Shown: positions 1-6,889 of the stretch, one piece after another
Numbering within the stretch: the first letter of the stretch is position 1
Layout: every line of letters starts with the position of its first letter
Notes under the pieces: generated by a model
What the model was told of the DNA's origin: nothing
Seen by the model: only the letters and a program-made list of their open reading frames with translations
Databases searched by the model: none
Made by a program: the position numbers and the translations under genes
NCBI GenBank assembly: GCA_937892655.1
Contig: CALBJC010000015.1
Location: 1 to 10,030 of the forward strand
DNA length: 10,030 nucleotides
Reading direction: 5' to 3'
From: an uncultured Clostridia bacterium
GTDB lineage: Bacteria > Bacillota > Clostridia > Oscillospirales > Ruminococcaceae

Positions 1-1193
1 GTATGTTTGAAGCTGTAGGCTCATATAACGCTAACATTTATACAATGGAAGATGTTGAGGAATATGAAAATAAGGCTTGTCCTACTTGCGGAAGCTGTTC
101 AGGTATGTATACTGCAAACTCTATGAACTGTCTTACAGAAGTTTTAGGTATGGGTCTTAGGGGTAATGGTACAATTCCTGCAGTTTACTCAGATAGAATT
201 AAGCTTGCAAAGCTTGCTGGTATGCAGGTTATGGAGCTTTATAAGCAAAATATCAGACCTCTTGATATTATGACTAAGGATGCCTTTATCAATGCAATTA
301 CCGCTGATATGGCACTTGGCTGTTCAACTAATTCAATGCTTCACTTGCCTGCAATTGCAAATGAATGCGGTATTGAGCTTGACCTTGACTTTGTAAATGA
401 TATTTCAAAGAGAACTCCTAATCTTTGTCACTTGGCTCCAGCAGGTAATACCTATATGGAAGACCTCAATGAAGCGGGTGGTGTATACGCTGTTTTGAAT
501 GAGCTTTCAAAGAAGGGACTTATCAATACAGAATGTATGACTTGTACAGGCAAAACAATGGGTGAAAATATCTCTGGCTGCATAAATAAGAATCCGGATG
601 TTATCAGACCTATAGATAATCCGTATTCGCAGACAGGCGGTATTGCAGTTCTTCGTGGCAATCTTGCTCCTGATACCTGCGTTGTTAAGCGTTCAGCTGT
701 TTGCGATGAAATGCTAGTTCATGAAGGTCCTGCAAAAGTATTTGATTGTGAGGAAGATGCAATTGCTGCAATTTCAGGCGGTAAGATTGTTGCAGGCGAT
801 GTAGTAGTTATCCGTTATGAGGGCCCAAAGGGTGGTCCCGGTATGAGAGAAATGCTCAATCCTACATCAGCTATTGCCGGTATGGGTCTTGGTTCAAGTG
901 TTGCTCTTATTACTGATGGCAGATTCAGCGGTGCATCCCGTGGCGCTTCAATCGGTCATGTATCACCTGAAGCTGCAGTCGGCGGTCCTATCGCACTTGT
1001 TGAAGATGGTGATATGATAAAAATTGATATTCCTGCTAACAAGATTGATTTACTTGTTGACGATGAAATTCTTGAAAAGAGAAGACAGAATCTCAAGCCT
1101 TTTGAACCTAAGGTTAAGCATGGATATCTTGCAAGATACGCTCAGCTTGTTACATCTGCAAACAAGGGCGCTATTTTAAAGGTAGGTAAATAA
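1..1193 (+). CDS. ilvD: Dihydroxy-acid dehydratase, 3' part (5' end outside window)
   Basis: Cytoplasmic Fe-S enzyme that dehydrates 2,3-dihydroxy-isovalerate and 2,3-dihydroxy-3-methylvalerate to the 2-oxo acids leading to valine, leucine and isoleucine. About 396 residues are present; the family is usually about 550-560, so roughly 160 N-terminal residues lie upstream. The ATG at position 3 is an internal methionine, not the start. The fragment opens with the conserved CPTCGSCSGMYTANSMN block (fragment residues 26-42), which carries one of the Fe-S cysteines. It also holds the IlvD/Edd family signature ALITDGRFSGAS (301-312). The other two cluster cysteines would be in the missing part. The stop codon overlaps the pyrC start as TAATG, so the two genes are cotranscribed and probably translationally coupled. 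The related Edd (6-phosphogluconate dehydratase) is less likely given length and block sequences. Confidence 0.96.
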   Translation, partial: MFEAVGSYNANIYTMEDVEEYENKACPTCGSCSGMYTANSMNCLTEVLGMGLRGNGTIPAVYSDRIKLAKLAGMQVMELYKQNIRPLDIMTKDAFINAITADMALGCSTNSMLHLPAIANECGIELDLDFVNDISKRTPNLCHLAPAGNTYMEDLNEAGGVYAVLNELSKKGLINTECMTCTGKTMGENISGCINKNPDVIRPIDNPYSQTGGIAVLRGNLAPDTCVVKRSAVCDEMLVHEGPAKVFDCEEDAIAAISGGKIVAGDVVVIRYEGPKGGPGMREMLNPTSAIAGMGLGSSVALITDGRFSGASRGASIGHVSPEAAVGGPIALVEDGDMIKIDIPANKIDLLVDDEILEKRRQNLKPFEPKVKHGYLARYAQLVTSANKGAILKVGK

Positions 1194-2476
1194 TGTCTGA
1201 AAAGATTCTTATTAAAAACGTTCATATAGTAAATCCTGATTCAAACGATACTCCTGTTATGGATATTGTAATTGAAAATGGTAAAATATCTGATGTCTGC
1301 AAAGATTATTCAGACAATGCAGACAGAATTATTGATTGTAATAGCGAGCTTTATGCTATGCCTGGTCTTTTTGATATGCATGTTCACTTAAGAGATCCGG
1401 GTCTAGAGTATAAAGAGGATATAAATACCGGTTGTATGGCTGCAAAGGCAGGTGGCTTTACAGGCGTTGCTTGTATGCCTAATACAAAACCGGTAATTGA
1501 TAACGCTAAGACAATAGAATATATCAATGAAAAGGCAAAGAAAACAGGCATTGATGTATATCCTATAGCTTGTATAACAAAGGGAATGAAGAGTGAAGAG
1601 CTTGTAGATTACGATGAAATGGTTTCACTTGGTATCAAGGCTATTTCCGATGACGGCAGGCCGGTTGAAAATGCAGAGCTTATGAGAAAAGCTCTTGAGC
1701 TTTCAAACGATAACAACCTTACAGTAATTTCACATTGTGAAGATTTAAAAATCATTAATGGCGGTATTATAAATAAAGGTGAGGTTTCTCAAAAGCTTGG
1801 AGTAAAGGGGATGGACAGAGCATCCGAAGACTATATAACCGCAAGAGAAATAGCTCTTGCTATGTCTTGTAATGCTGCTATCCATATTGCCCATGTTAGT
1901 ACAAGAGGCTCTGTAAATATTATAAGAGCAGCTAAGAAGGATGGCGTCAAGGTAACCTGTGAAACCTGTCCTCATTACTTCATTTATACAGAGGATAAGC
2001 TTCTTTCAAAGGATGCCGACTACAGAATGAGTCCTCCGCTTCGTACTGAGGATGACAGACAAGCTGTTTTAGAGGCTGTTTTAGATGGTACTATCGATTG
2101 TATCGTTACAGATCACGCACCTCATAGTGCCGATGAAAAGGCGATATTTGAAAAAGCACCAAATGGTGTTGTAGGTCTTGAAACATCGCTTGCTGCAAGC
2201 CTTACTGCTCTTGTTCATAACAATAAGCTTTCGCTGAATCTACTTGCAAAGCTTATGAGTTATAATCCAAGAAAGATAATGAAGCTTGATGAAATACTCA
2301 TAAAGCCTGGTTTTGATGCTGATTTATGTATTTTTGATATGAATAAGGATTGGGAAGTTGATATCAATCTACTTCATTCAAAATCAAAGAATTCGGTATT
2401 CAAGGGTGAAAAGTTTAAAGGAAAAAATTTGTATACTATTTCAAAAGGAAATATCGTATACGAATGTAATAAATAA
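1193..2476 (+). CDS. pyrC: Dihydroorotase, class I
   Basis: Cyclises carbamoyl-aspartate to dihydroorotate, the third step of de novo UMP synthesis. The 427-residue length fits the class I amidohydrolase type (about 420-430), not the shorter E. coli-like type. Visible metal and active-site elements are HxH in DMHVHLRDPG (His63, His65), ISDDGRP (Asp153/154), ISHCED (His181), HIAHVST (His231/His234) and VTDHAPH (Asp307). The substrate-site block GVACMPNTKPV lies at 91-101. All expected residues are present, so this should be active rather than a non-catalytic PyrC-like partner. The ATG shares its A with the ilvD stop. An AAAGGTAGG ribosome binding site at 1178-1186 lies inside the ilvD end, 6 nt from the start. 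pyrF follows after 18 nt. Confidence 0.97.
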   Translation: MSEKILIKNVHIVNPDSNDTPVMDIVIENGKISDVCKDYSDNADRIIDCNSELYAMPGLFDMHVHLRDPGLEYKEDINTGCMAAKAGGFTGVACMPNTKPVIDNAKTIEYINEKAKKTGIDVYPIACITKGMKSEELVDYDEMVSLGIKAISDDGRPVENAELMRKALELSNDNNLTVISHCEDLKIINGGIINKGEVSQKLGVKGMDRASEDYITAREIALAMSCNAAIHIAHVSTRGSVNIIRAAKKDGVKVTCETCPHYFIYTEDKLLSKDADYRMSPPLRTEDDRQAVLEAVLDGTIDCIVTDHAPHSADEKAIFEKAPNGVVGLETSLAASLTALVHNNKLSLNLLAKLMSYNPRKIMKLDEILIKPGFDADLCIFDMNKDWEVDINLLHSKSKNSVFKGEKFKGKNLYTISKGNIVYECNK

Positions 2477-2494
2477 CATTTAAGGAGTGTTAAT

Positions 2495-3424
2495 ATGTCA
2501 TTTGACAGATTGATTGAAAAAATCGTTGAAACACAGAACCCAACAGTTGTAGGTCTTGACCCTAAGCTTGACTATATCCCAGGCTATATCAAGAACGAAA
2601 TGTTTGAAAAGTATGGTAAAACTCTTAAGGCAGCTGCTGAAGCAATTTTAGTTTACAACAAGGCTATCATTGATGAAATCTGCGACCTCGTTCCTGCTTT
2701 GAAGCCACAGGCTGCTTACTATGAAATGTACGGTTACGAGGGCGTTAAGACATTGAAAGAAACTATTGACTATGCAAAGTCAAAGGGTATGTATGTTATT
2801 ACCGACGGTAAGAGAAATGACATAGGCGCTACAATGGAAGCTTATGCTACTGCTCATCTTGGCATTACAGATATTGACGGTGAAAAGGTTGAAGCTTTTG
2901 GCGCTGATGCTTTAACAGTAAACGGCTATCTTGGTACTGACGGTATCTCACCATTACTTAATCTCTGTCAGTCAGATGACAAGGCAATCTTTGTTCTTGT
3001 AAAGACATCGAATAAGTCATCAGGTGAGCTTCAGGACAAGCTTATCGGCGATAAGGCCGTATATGCTGTTATGGGCGATATGTGTGAAAACTGGGGTGCT
3101 CAGGTTATGGGTAAGTATGGTTACTCATCTGTTGGAGCTGTAGTTGGTGCAACATATCCTGAACAGCTCACCGAAATGAGAGCAGCATTACCACATACAT
3201 TCTTCTTAGTTCCTGGCTATGGCGCTCAGGGCGGCGGTGCTGAAGGCGTTGCAAAGGCGTTTGATGAAAAGGGTCTTGGTGCAATAGTTAACTCTTCAAG
3301 AGCGGTTATGTGCGCATATCAGAAGGAAGGCTGCGATGAAAAGGATTTTGCAATGGCAGCAAGAAGAGAAGTTATCAGAATGAAGGATGACATCACATCT
3401 CATCTTCCAAAAATCAGTTTATAA
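2495..3424 (+). CDS. pyrF: Orotidine 5'-phosphate decarboxylase, long (type 2) form
   Basis: Decarboxylates OMP to UMP, the last step of de novo pyrimidine synthesis. At 309 residues it belongs to the longer type 2 subfamily (mycobacterial/Myxococcus-like) rather than the roughly 240-residue Bacillus form. The catalytic D-x-K-x-x-D-I motif is seen as DGKRNDIGAT (Asp104, Lys106, Asp109). The N-terminal VVGLDP (18-23) and ALKPQAAYYE (68-77) blocks and the phosphate-binding VPGYGAQGGG block near the C-terminus are present. The AAGGAG at 2482-2487 sits 7 nt before the ATG. The gene lies between pyrC and pyrK, so it is part of the pyr operon. No PyrH or PyrE is encoded in this window. Confidence 0.97.
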   Translation: MSFDRLIEKIVETQNPTVVGLDPKLDYIPGYIKNEMFEKYGKTLKAAAEAILVYNKAIIDEICDLVPALKPQAAYYEMYGYEGVKTLKETIDYAKSKGMYVITDGKRNDIGATMEAYATAHLGITDIDGEKVEAFGADALTVNGYLGTDGISPLLNLCQSDDKAIFVLVKTSNKSSGELQDKLIGDKAVYAVMGDMCENWGAQVMGKYGYSSVGAVVGATYPEQLTEMRAALPHTFFLVPGYGAQGGGAEGVAKAFDEKGLGAIVNSSRAVMCAYQKEGCDEKDFAMAARREVIRMKDDITSHLPKISL

Positions 3425-3435
3425 TCCTACTGACG

Positions 3436-3441
3436 AAAGGA
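3436..3441 (+). promoter_or_regulatory. Ribosome binding site that decides the pyrK start
   Basis: AAAGGA lies only 1 nt before the ATG at 3443 but 10 nt before the in-frame ATG at 3452. The second spacing is workable and the first is not, so the start at 3452 is preferred. It gives an N-terminus (MKYMQGKY) that looks like other PyrK proteins. Confidence 0.65.
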
Positions 3442-3451
3442 AATGTTCGAA

Positions 3452-4225
3452 ATGAAATATATGCAGGGAAAGTATCCTGTTGTTTCAAAAAAAGCGATAG
3501 CAAAGGATATTTATGACTTTGAAATTCTCTGTCCTGAAATTGCAGAAATTGCTCAGGCAGGTCAGTTTATTCAGGTTTTGTCTCCAAGCTATTTTTTGAG
3601 AAGACCTATCTCTATATGCGGTATCGACAGAGAAAAGGGAACTCTGAGAATGGTTTTTGAAATAAGAGGTAAGGGAACTGAAGAAATTGCTACAATCAAT
3701 AGTGGCGATCTTATCGATATTATCGCACCTCTCGGCAGAGGTTTTGAGGTATGCGATGGTAAAAAGGCTATCGTTATCGGCGGCGGTATCGGTACACCAC
3801 CAATGCTTGGCTGTGCTAATGCCTGCGGTAAAAACGTAAAAGCTATTATCGGCTTCAGATCAGCTTCAAATGTAATTTTGGAAAATGATTTCAAGACAGT
3901 TTGCGATGAGACCATCGTTTGTACAGATGATGGTACATATGGCAGAAAGGGCTTTGTTACAGAAGCTTTAGAAGACTGTATCAAGTCTGAAATGCCTGAT
4001 ATTATCTACGCTTGCGGTCCTATGGGTATGCTTAAAGGTATTGTGAATATTGCCGATAAATATAATATCAAAACTCAGGTTTCGTTAGAACAGCGTATGG
4101 CCTGCGGTGTTGGTGCTTGTCTCGTTTGCGCATGCAGACTTGTTAAGGATGGCGAAGAATTCTTAGGTCATGTATGTAAGGATGGACCTGTATTTGACAG
4201 TAAGGAGGTAAAGTTCGATGGCTGA
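3452..4225 (+). CDS. pyrK: Dihydroorotate dehydrogenase B, electron-transfer subunit
   Basis: FAD and [2Fe-2S] subunit that passes electrons from PyrD to NAD+, making dihydroorotate oxidation NAD-linked, as suits an anaerobe. With the start at 3452 it has 257 residues. An N-terminal ferredoxin-reductase-like FAD domain carries RRPISICGI (50-58). A nucleotide-binding domain follows with the glycine-rich IGGGIGTPPML (109-119) and the YACGPMGML block (186-194). The C-terminal cluster motif has cysteines 218, 223, 226 and 242 (C-x4-C-x2-C-x15-C), the PyrK pattern; Cys228 is extra. The ATG at 3443 would add three residues but is badly placed for the ribosome binding site. The stop overlaps the pyrD start by 8 nt, as expected for subunits made in equal amounts. 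Confidence 0.95.
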   Translation: MKYMQGKYPVVSKKAIAKDIYDFEILCPEIAEIAQAGQFIQVLSPSYFLRRPISICGIDREKGTLRMVFEIRGKGTEEIATINSGDLIDIIAPLGRGFEVCDGKKAIVIGGGIGTPPMLGCANACGKNVKAIIGFRSASNVILENDFKTVCDETIVCTDDGTYGRKGFVTEALEDCIKSEMPDIIYACGPMGMLKGIVNIADKYNIKTQVSLEQRMACGVGACLVCACRLVKDGEEFLGHVCKDGPVFDSKEVKFDG

Positions 4226-5129
4226 TTTATCAGTTAAATTTGCCGGCGTTGATTTTAAAAATCCGGTTGTTCCTGCCAGTGGTACTTTTGGTTATGGCAG
4301 AGAATATGAGCCATTTTATGATTTATCTCTCTTAGGCGGTCTTTCTACTAAGGGTACAACCTTAAAGAGAAGAGATGGCAATCCTGCACCAAGAGTTGCA
4401 GAAACTCCAAGCGGTATGCTTAATTCTGTAGGTTTACAGAATGGTGGTCTTGATAAGTTTTTAAATTACGAGCTTCCTAATCTTGAAACTAAGGGAACAA
4501 GAATTATTGCTAATATTGCAGGTGCTACCTCTGAAGAATGCGCTGAACTTGCAGCAGGCCTTGAAGGTACAAGTGTTGATATGATAGAGCTTAATATCTC
4601 TTGTCCAAACGTAAAGCAGGGCGGTGCGGCATTTGGCACATCCTGCGAAACAGCAGCTGCTGTTACCGCAAGTGTAAGAAAAGCTACAACGAAGCCTTTA
4701 ATGGTAAAGCTTTCACCAAATGTTACTGATATTGTAGCTATTGCTAAGGCTGTAGAAGCTGAGGGCGCTGATGCTTTATCACTTATCAATACTCTCCTCG
4801 GTATGAGAATTGATATCAATTCAAGAAGACCGATTTTAAGAAATAATGTCGGCGGTCTTTCTGGTCCTGCAGTATTCCCTGTAGCTGTCAGAATGGTTTG
4901 GCAGGTAACTAACGGCGTAAAAATCCCGGTTATGGGTATGGGCGGTATTTCTACTGCTGAGGATGCTATCGAAATGATGATGGCTGGTGCTTCATGTATT
5001 CAGATTGGTGCAGCCCTATTCAGAAACCCATATGCACCTATTGAAATCATCAATGGTATGAATGAATGGTGCGACAAGAATGGTGTAAAGAGTATTACTG
5101 AGATTATCGGCACTGTTAAGCCTTGGTAA
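4218..5129 (+). CDS. pyrD: Dihydroorotate dehydrogenase B, catalytic subunit
   Basis: FMN-containing subunit that oxidises dihydroorotate to orotate, the fourth step of UMP synthesis, in complex with PyrK. The 303-residue TIM-barrel protein carries the N-terminal NPVVPASGTFGYG block (15-27), the substrate-loop NSVGLQN (69-75) and ELNISCPN, in which Cys129 is the catalytic base. A cysteine at this place, with pyrK alongside, marks class 1B; class 2 enzymes have serine. The phosphate-binding GMGGISTAEDA and IQIGAALF blocks near the C-terminus are intact. A perfect AAGGAGGT at 4202-4209 lies inside the pyrK coding end, 8 nt before the ATG, and should give strong initiation. It is followed by the palindrome at 5139-5172. 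Confidence 0.97.
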   Translation: MADLSVKFAGVDFKNPVVPASGTFGYGREYEPFYDLSLLGGLSTKGTTLKRRDGNPAPRVAETPSGMLNSVGLQNGGLDKFLNYELPNLETKGTRIIANIAGATSEECAELAAGLEGTSVDMIELNISCPNVKQGGAAFGTSCETAAAVTASVRKATTKPLMVKLSPNVTDIVAIAKAVEAEGADALSLINTLLGMRIDINSRRPILRNNVGGLSGPAVFPVAVRMVWQVTNGVKIPVMGMGGISTAEDAIEMMMAGASCIQIGAALFRNPYAPIEIINGMNEWCDKNGVKSITEIIGTVKPW

Positions 5130-5138
5130 ATATAAAGG

Positions 5139-5172
5139 ATAAGAGCTTTTGAAATATTTCAAAAGCTCTTAT
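5139..5172 (+). repeat. Perfect 34-bp palindrome between pyrD and the deaminase gene
   Basis: The two arms ATAAGAGCTTTTGAAAT and ATTTCAAAAGCTCTTAT are exact reverse complements. In RNA this gives a stem of about 15 bp with a 4-nt loop. It starts 9 nt after the pyrD stop and ends 6 nt before the ribosome binding site of the next gene. No T-run follows on the + strand (the next bases are AAATTCAG), so it is not a textbook intrinsic terminator. It may be a weak or attenuating terminator, an mRNA-stabilising or processing hairpin at the pyr operon end, or a dimeric protein site. The structure is seen; the role is open. Confidence 0.6.
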
Positions 5173-5178
5173 AAATTC

Positions 5179-5184
5179 AGGTGA
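5179..5184 (+). promoter_or_regulatory. Ribosome binding site that decides the deaminase start
   Basis: AGGTGA lies 5 nt before the ATG at 5190. The upstream in-frame GTG at 5181 is inside this site and cannot use it, so 5190 is the better start. Confidence 0.6.
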
Positions 5185-5189
5185 TATAT

Positions 5190-5678
5190 ATGGTAACTCC
5201 TAAGAGTGGCGAAAGAATTTCAAAAGTTGATACATATCTCAATTGTGCTGAGGTCTTTGCATATCGAAGTACTTGCATAAAAAGAAAATATGGTGCCGTT
5301 ATTGTAAAAGATGATGTAGTTGTTTCAACAGGATATAACGGTGCACCAAGAGGTTTTGAGAACTGCTGCGATATCGGTAAATGTCCACGTATTGAAAGAG
5401 ATATGCATCAAGGTGATGGATACGGAATATGTAGAGCAATTCATGCAGAGGCTAACGCCTTACTTAATTGTTCAAGAACTCAGACGATTGGTGCTGATTT
5501 GTATCTGACTGGCGTAAATCCATCTGATAACTCAATTCATAAAGCTAAACCCTGTCCACTGTGTGCCAGAATGATTATTCAGGCTGGTATAAATAAGGTA
5601 TATATGCGCGTAGGTGAGGGTGCTGACAACTACATTGTGCTTAATGCAAATGAACTTGAATGGGTGCAGAATATATAA
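5190..5678 (+). CDS. Deoxycytidylate (dCMP) deaminase, ComEB-like
   Basis: Zinc-dependent enzyme expected to deaminate dCMP to dUMP, feeding thymidylate synthase. The 162-residue protein (start at 5190) has the cytidine deaminase fold motifs: HAE with His85 and catalytic Glu87, and PCPLC with Cys122 and Cys125 as remaining zinc ligands. The block TGYNGAPRGFENCC (48-61), plus further cysteines (65 and 81) before HAE, resembles the second zinc site of dCMP deaminases rather than tRNA or cytidine deaminases. It follows pyrD after a 60-nt gap holding a palindrome, so it may be read from the pyr operon or partly insulated from it. No separate promoter is evident in the gap. In some Firmicutes the gene is called comEB, but no comEA or comEC is near, so I give no symbol. 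A link to competence is not supported here. Confidence 0.92.
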   Translation: MVTPKSGERISKVDTYLNCAEVFAYRSTCIKRKYGAVIVKDDVVVSTGYNGAPRGFENCCDIGKCPRIERDMHQGDGYGICRAIHAEANALLNCSRTQTIGADLYLTGVNPSDNSIHKAKPCPLCARMIIQAGINKVYMRVGEGADNYIVLNANELEWVQNI

Positions 5679-5682
5679 ATAG

Positions 5683-5714
5683 AAAACTCCTGAGAATTAA
5701 TTCTCAGGAGTTTT
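5683..5714. terminator. Bidirectional intrinsic terminator between convergent genes
   Basis: A perfect 32-bp palindrome with arms AAAACTCCTGAGAATT and AATTCTCAGGAGTTTT. It is flanked by TTTTAATTTTT on the + side and TTTTCTATTTA when read on the - side. It begins 4 nt after the deaminase stop. One arm contains the last codons (K-T-P-E-N-stop) of the opposing GH25 gene, so a single hairpin can end both transcripts. Confidence 0.88.
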
Positions 5715-6449
5715 AATTTTTAGATTATGAAGATCTTCAATACTGCCATTGAACACATTAAGGTCAATAAACTTTTCATCACCGTTATATCCAAATAGCT
5801 TTCCTTTGTCGGTAAATTGCCAGAAAGTCCAGTTTTTGTTCTTTGGCTTAGTAAACACATTTCTTATCCACAAAGGATATTCATCAATATTACCTTCAAT
5901 ATACGTTTTATATGTAAGTGAAGTTGTATAGATGATTGGCTTTACACCATAATGCGTTTCAAGCTTTTCTAAAAGCATTGTAAGATTTAAGATAACGGTT
6001 TCCTTATCAGGCTTGTCCCATTTTAGTTTACCATATAATTCTATATCAACAACGGGTGGAAGATATCCATTTAACTCTCCGACTGTATTTATAAAATTAT
6101 CAGCCTGGTCATAGCCGCTTGATTGAAAGCTAAAGAAATGATAGAAGCCAAATAAATACTCTTTCTTGAGTTCATCAACACTTTTTCTGTTTGATATGTA
6201 CGCCTCATCAACAAATATGGTACCCTCTGTTGCCTTGATAAAAGCAAAATCAAGCGATTGATCCATAAGCTTTTCCCAGTTTATTTCACCCTGATAAACC
6301 GAAACATCAATACCTCTTACGGGATATTCCATACGGGAAGGATTATTAAGCCATATTTTGCCCGTAGACCAAAGAATAAACAGATTTATAAGTATTACTA
6401 TTAAAGCTATAACAAACAGCTTTAATGCAAGTTTTTTAACGCTTTTCAT
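5697..6449 (-). CDS. Membrane-anchored GH25 muramidase (lysozyme-like)
   Basis: Predicted peptidoglycan hydrolase of glycoside hydrolase family 25, cutting between N-acetylmuramic acid and N-acetylglucosamine on the outer face of the membrane. The 250-residue protein has a short basic N-terminus, then one hydrophobic segment (about residues 8-27) with no clear signal-peptidase site, so it reads as a signal anchor. The GH25 domain covers most of the rest: GIDVSVYQGEINW (46-58, Asp48), FAFIKATEG (68-76), FGFYHFF (100-106) and the catalytic D-x-E in PPVVDIEL (Asp135, Glu137). It ends with WIRN, FWQFTDKG and IDLNVFNG. No wall-binding repeats are seen. Its ATG overlaps the rrf2 stop (ATGA) and no strong ribosome binding site is visible, which suggests translational coupling. 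Roles in wall turnover or division are inference. Confidence 0.92.
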   Translation of the reverse strand: MKSVKKLALKLFVIALIVILINLFILWSTGKIWLNNPSRMEYPVRGIDVSVYQGEINWEKLMDQSLDFAFIKATEGTIFVDEAYISNRKSVDELKKEYLFGFYHFFSFQSSGYDQADNFINTVGELNGYLPPVVDIELYGKLKWDKPDKETVILNLTMLLEKLETHYGVKPIIYTTSLTYKTYIEGNIDEYPLWIRNVFTKPKNKNWTFWQFTDKGKLFGYNGDEKFIDLNVFNGSIEDLHNLKIKTPEN

Positions 6450-6865
6450 TTTCTGTTTTGCTTTTCGATAGGTACTAAATCGGCAAAGGTTTTCTGCGAT
6501 AAAGCGCCTCTTACAACATCTGTAAGCTCCTTAAAAGCTCGCTGATATGCGCATGAGCCTGATGCGCCTCTTGAGCAAGGATAACCCTCTTCTAAACAAC
6601 GAGATAACTGATACTTGCCTTCAATCGTTTCAACTACATCCAAAAGAGAAATCTCTTCTAATGGTTTTGCAAGCTCATATCCGCCGAATGTACCCTTATA
6701 TGACTTAACTATGCCACCTGAAACAAGCTTTCTGAGGATTTTTAAAGAGAATCTGAGAGTAACTGATGTCATATCTGAAATTGTCTTTGCGTCAAGTCTT
6801 TTTTCTTCTATTGCAAGGCAGGAAACTATTCTGACAGCATAATCGCATTCTAAAGTAATATACAT
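6446..6865 (-). CDS. Rrf2/IscR-family transcriptional regulator with three cysteines
   Basis: Small DNA-binding regulator of the Rrf2 family (139 residues; IscR is about 160). The N-terminal winged helix starts with ITLECDYAVRIVSCLA (3-18). The recognition-helix area SVTLRFSLKILRKLVSGGIV (34-53) and the wing GTFGGYELAKP (58-68) are clear. Three cysteines follow the dimerisation helix: Cys90, Cys97 and Cys105 (C-x6-C-x7-C). In IscR the equivalent trio is C-x5-C-x5-C and holds a [2Fe-2S] cluster; NsrR and RsrR use related arrangements. Cluster binding, with redox, NO or Fe-S sensing, is therefore likely but inferred. AAAGGA lies 8 nt before the ATG. The gene sits 24 nt after rpoD and overlaps the GH25 gene by 4 nt. 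No isc or suf genes are adjacent, so the target is unknown. Confidence 0.92.
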   Translation of the reverse strand: MYITLECDYAVRIVSCLAIEEKRLDAKTISDMTSVTLRFSLKILRKLVSGGIVKSYKGTFGGYELAKPLEEISLLDVVETIEGKYQLSRCLEEGYPCSRGASGSCAYQRAFKELTDVVRGALSQKTFADLVPIEKQNRK

Positions 6866-6889
6866 ATTGTGATTCCTTTCGGCTATAGT

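Noticed and set aside
3..5. ATG at position 3 as a true ilvD start
   Set aside because: The protein would lack about 160 N-terminal residues including two Fe-S cysteines; the window simply begins inside the gene.
3443..3451. ATG at 3443 as the pyrK start
   Set aside because: It is only 1 nt from AAAGGA; the in-frame ATG at 3452 has usable spacing and a family-like N-terminus.
4466..4819. 117-codon reading frame on the - strand inside pyrD
   Set aside because: It lies wholly opposite a well-conserved gene, resembles no family I know and has no operon context; it reflects the codon pattern of pyrD. Similar antisense frames inside ilvD, pyrC, pyrK, rpoD and dnaG were rejected for the same reason.
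5181..5189. GTG at 5181 as the deaminase start
   Set aside because: It lies inside the only ribosome binding site (AGGTGA, 5179-5184); the ATG at 5190 is correctly spaced from it.
5130..5189. Promoter or PyrR-type leader in the pyrD-deaminase gap
   Set aside because: No convincing -35/-10 pair or recognisable PyrR binding loop is visible; the palindrome takes up most of the gap.
5190..5678. Role of the deaminase in competence (comEB name)
   Set aside because: No comEA or comEC neighbour is present; the pyrimidine context and motifs support dCMP deamination only.
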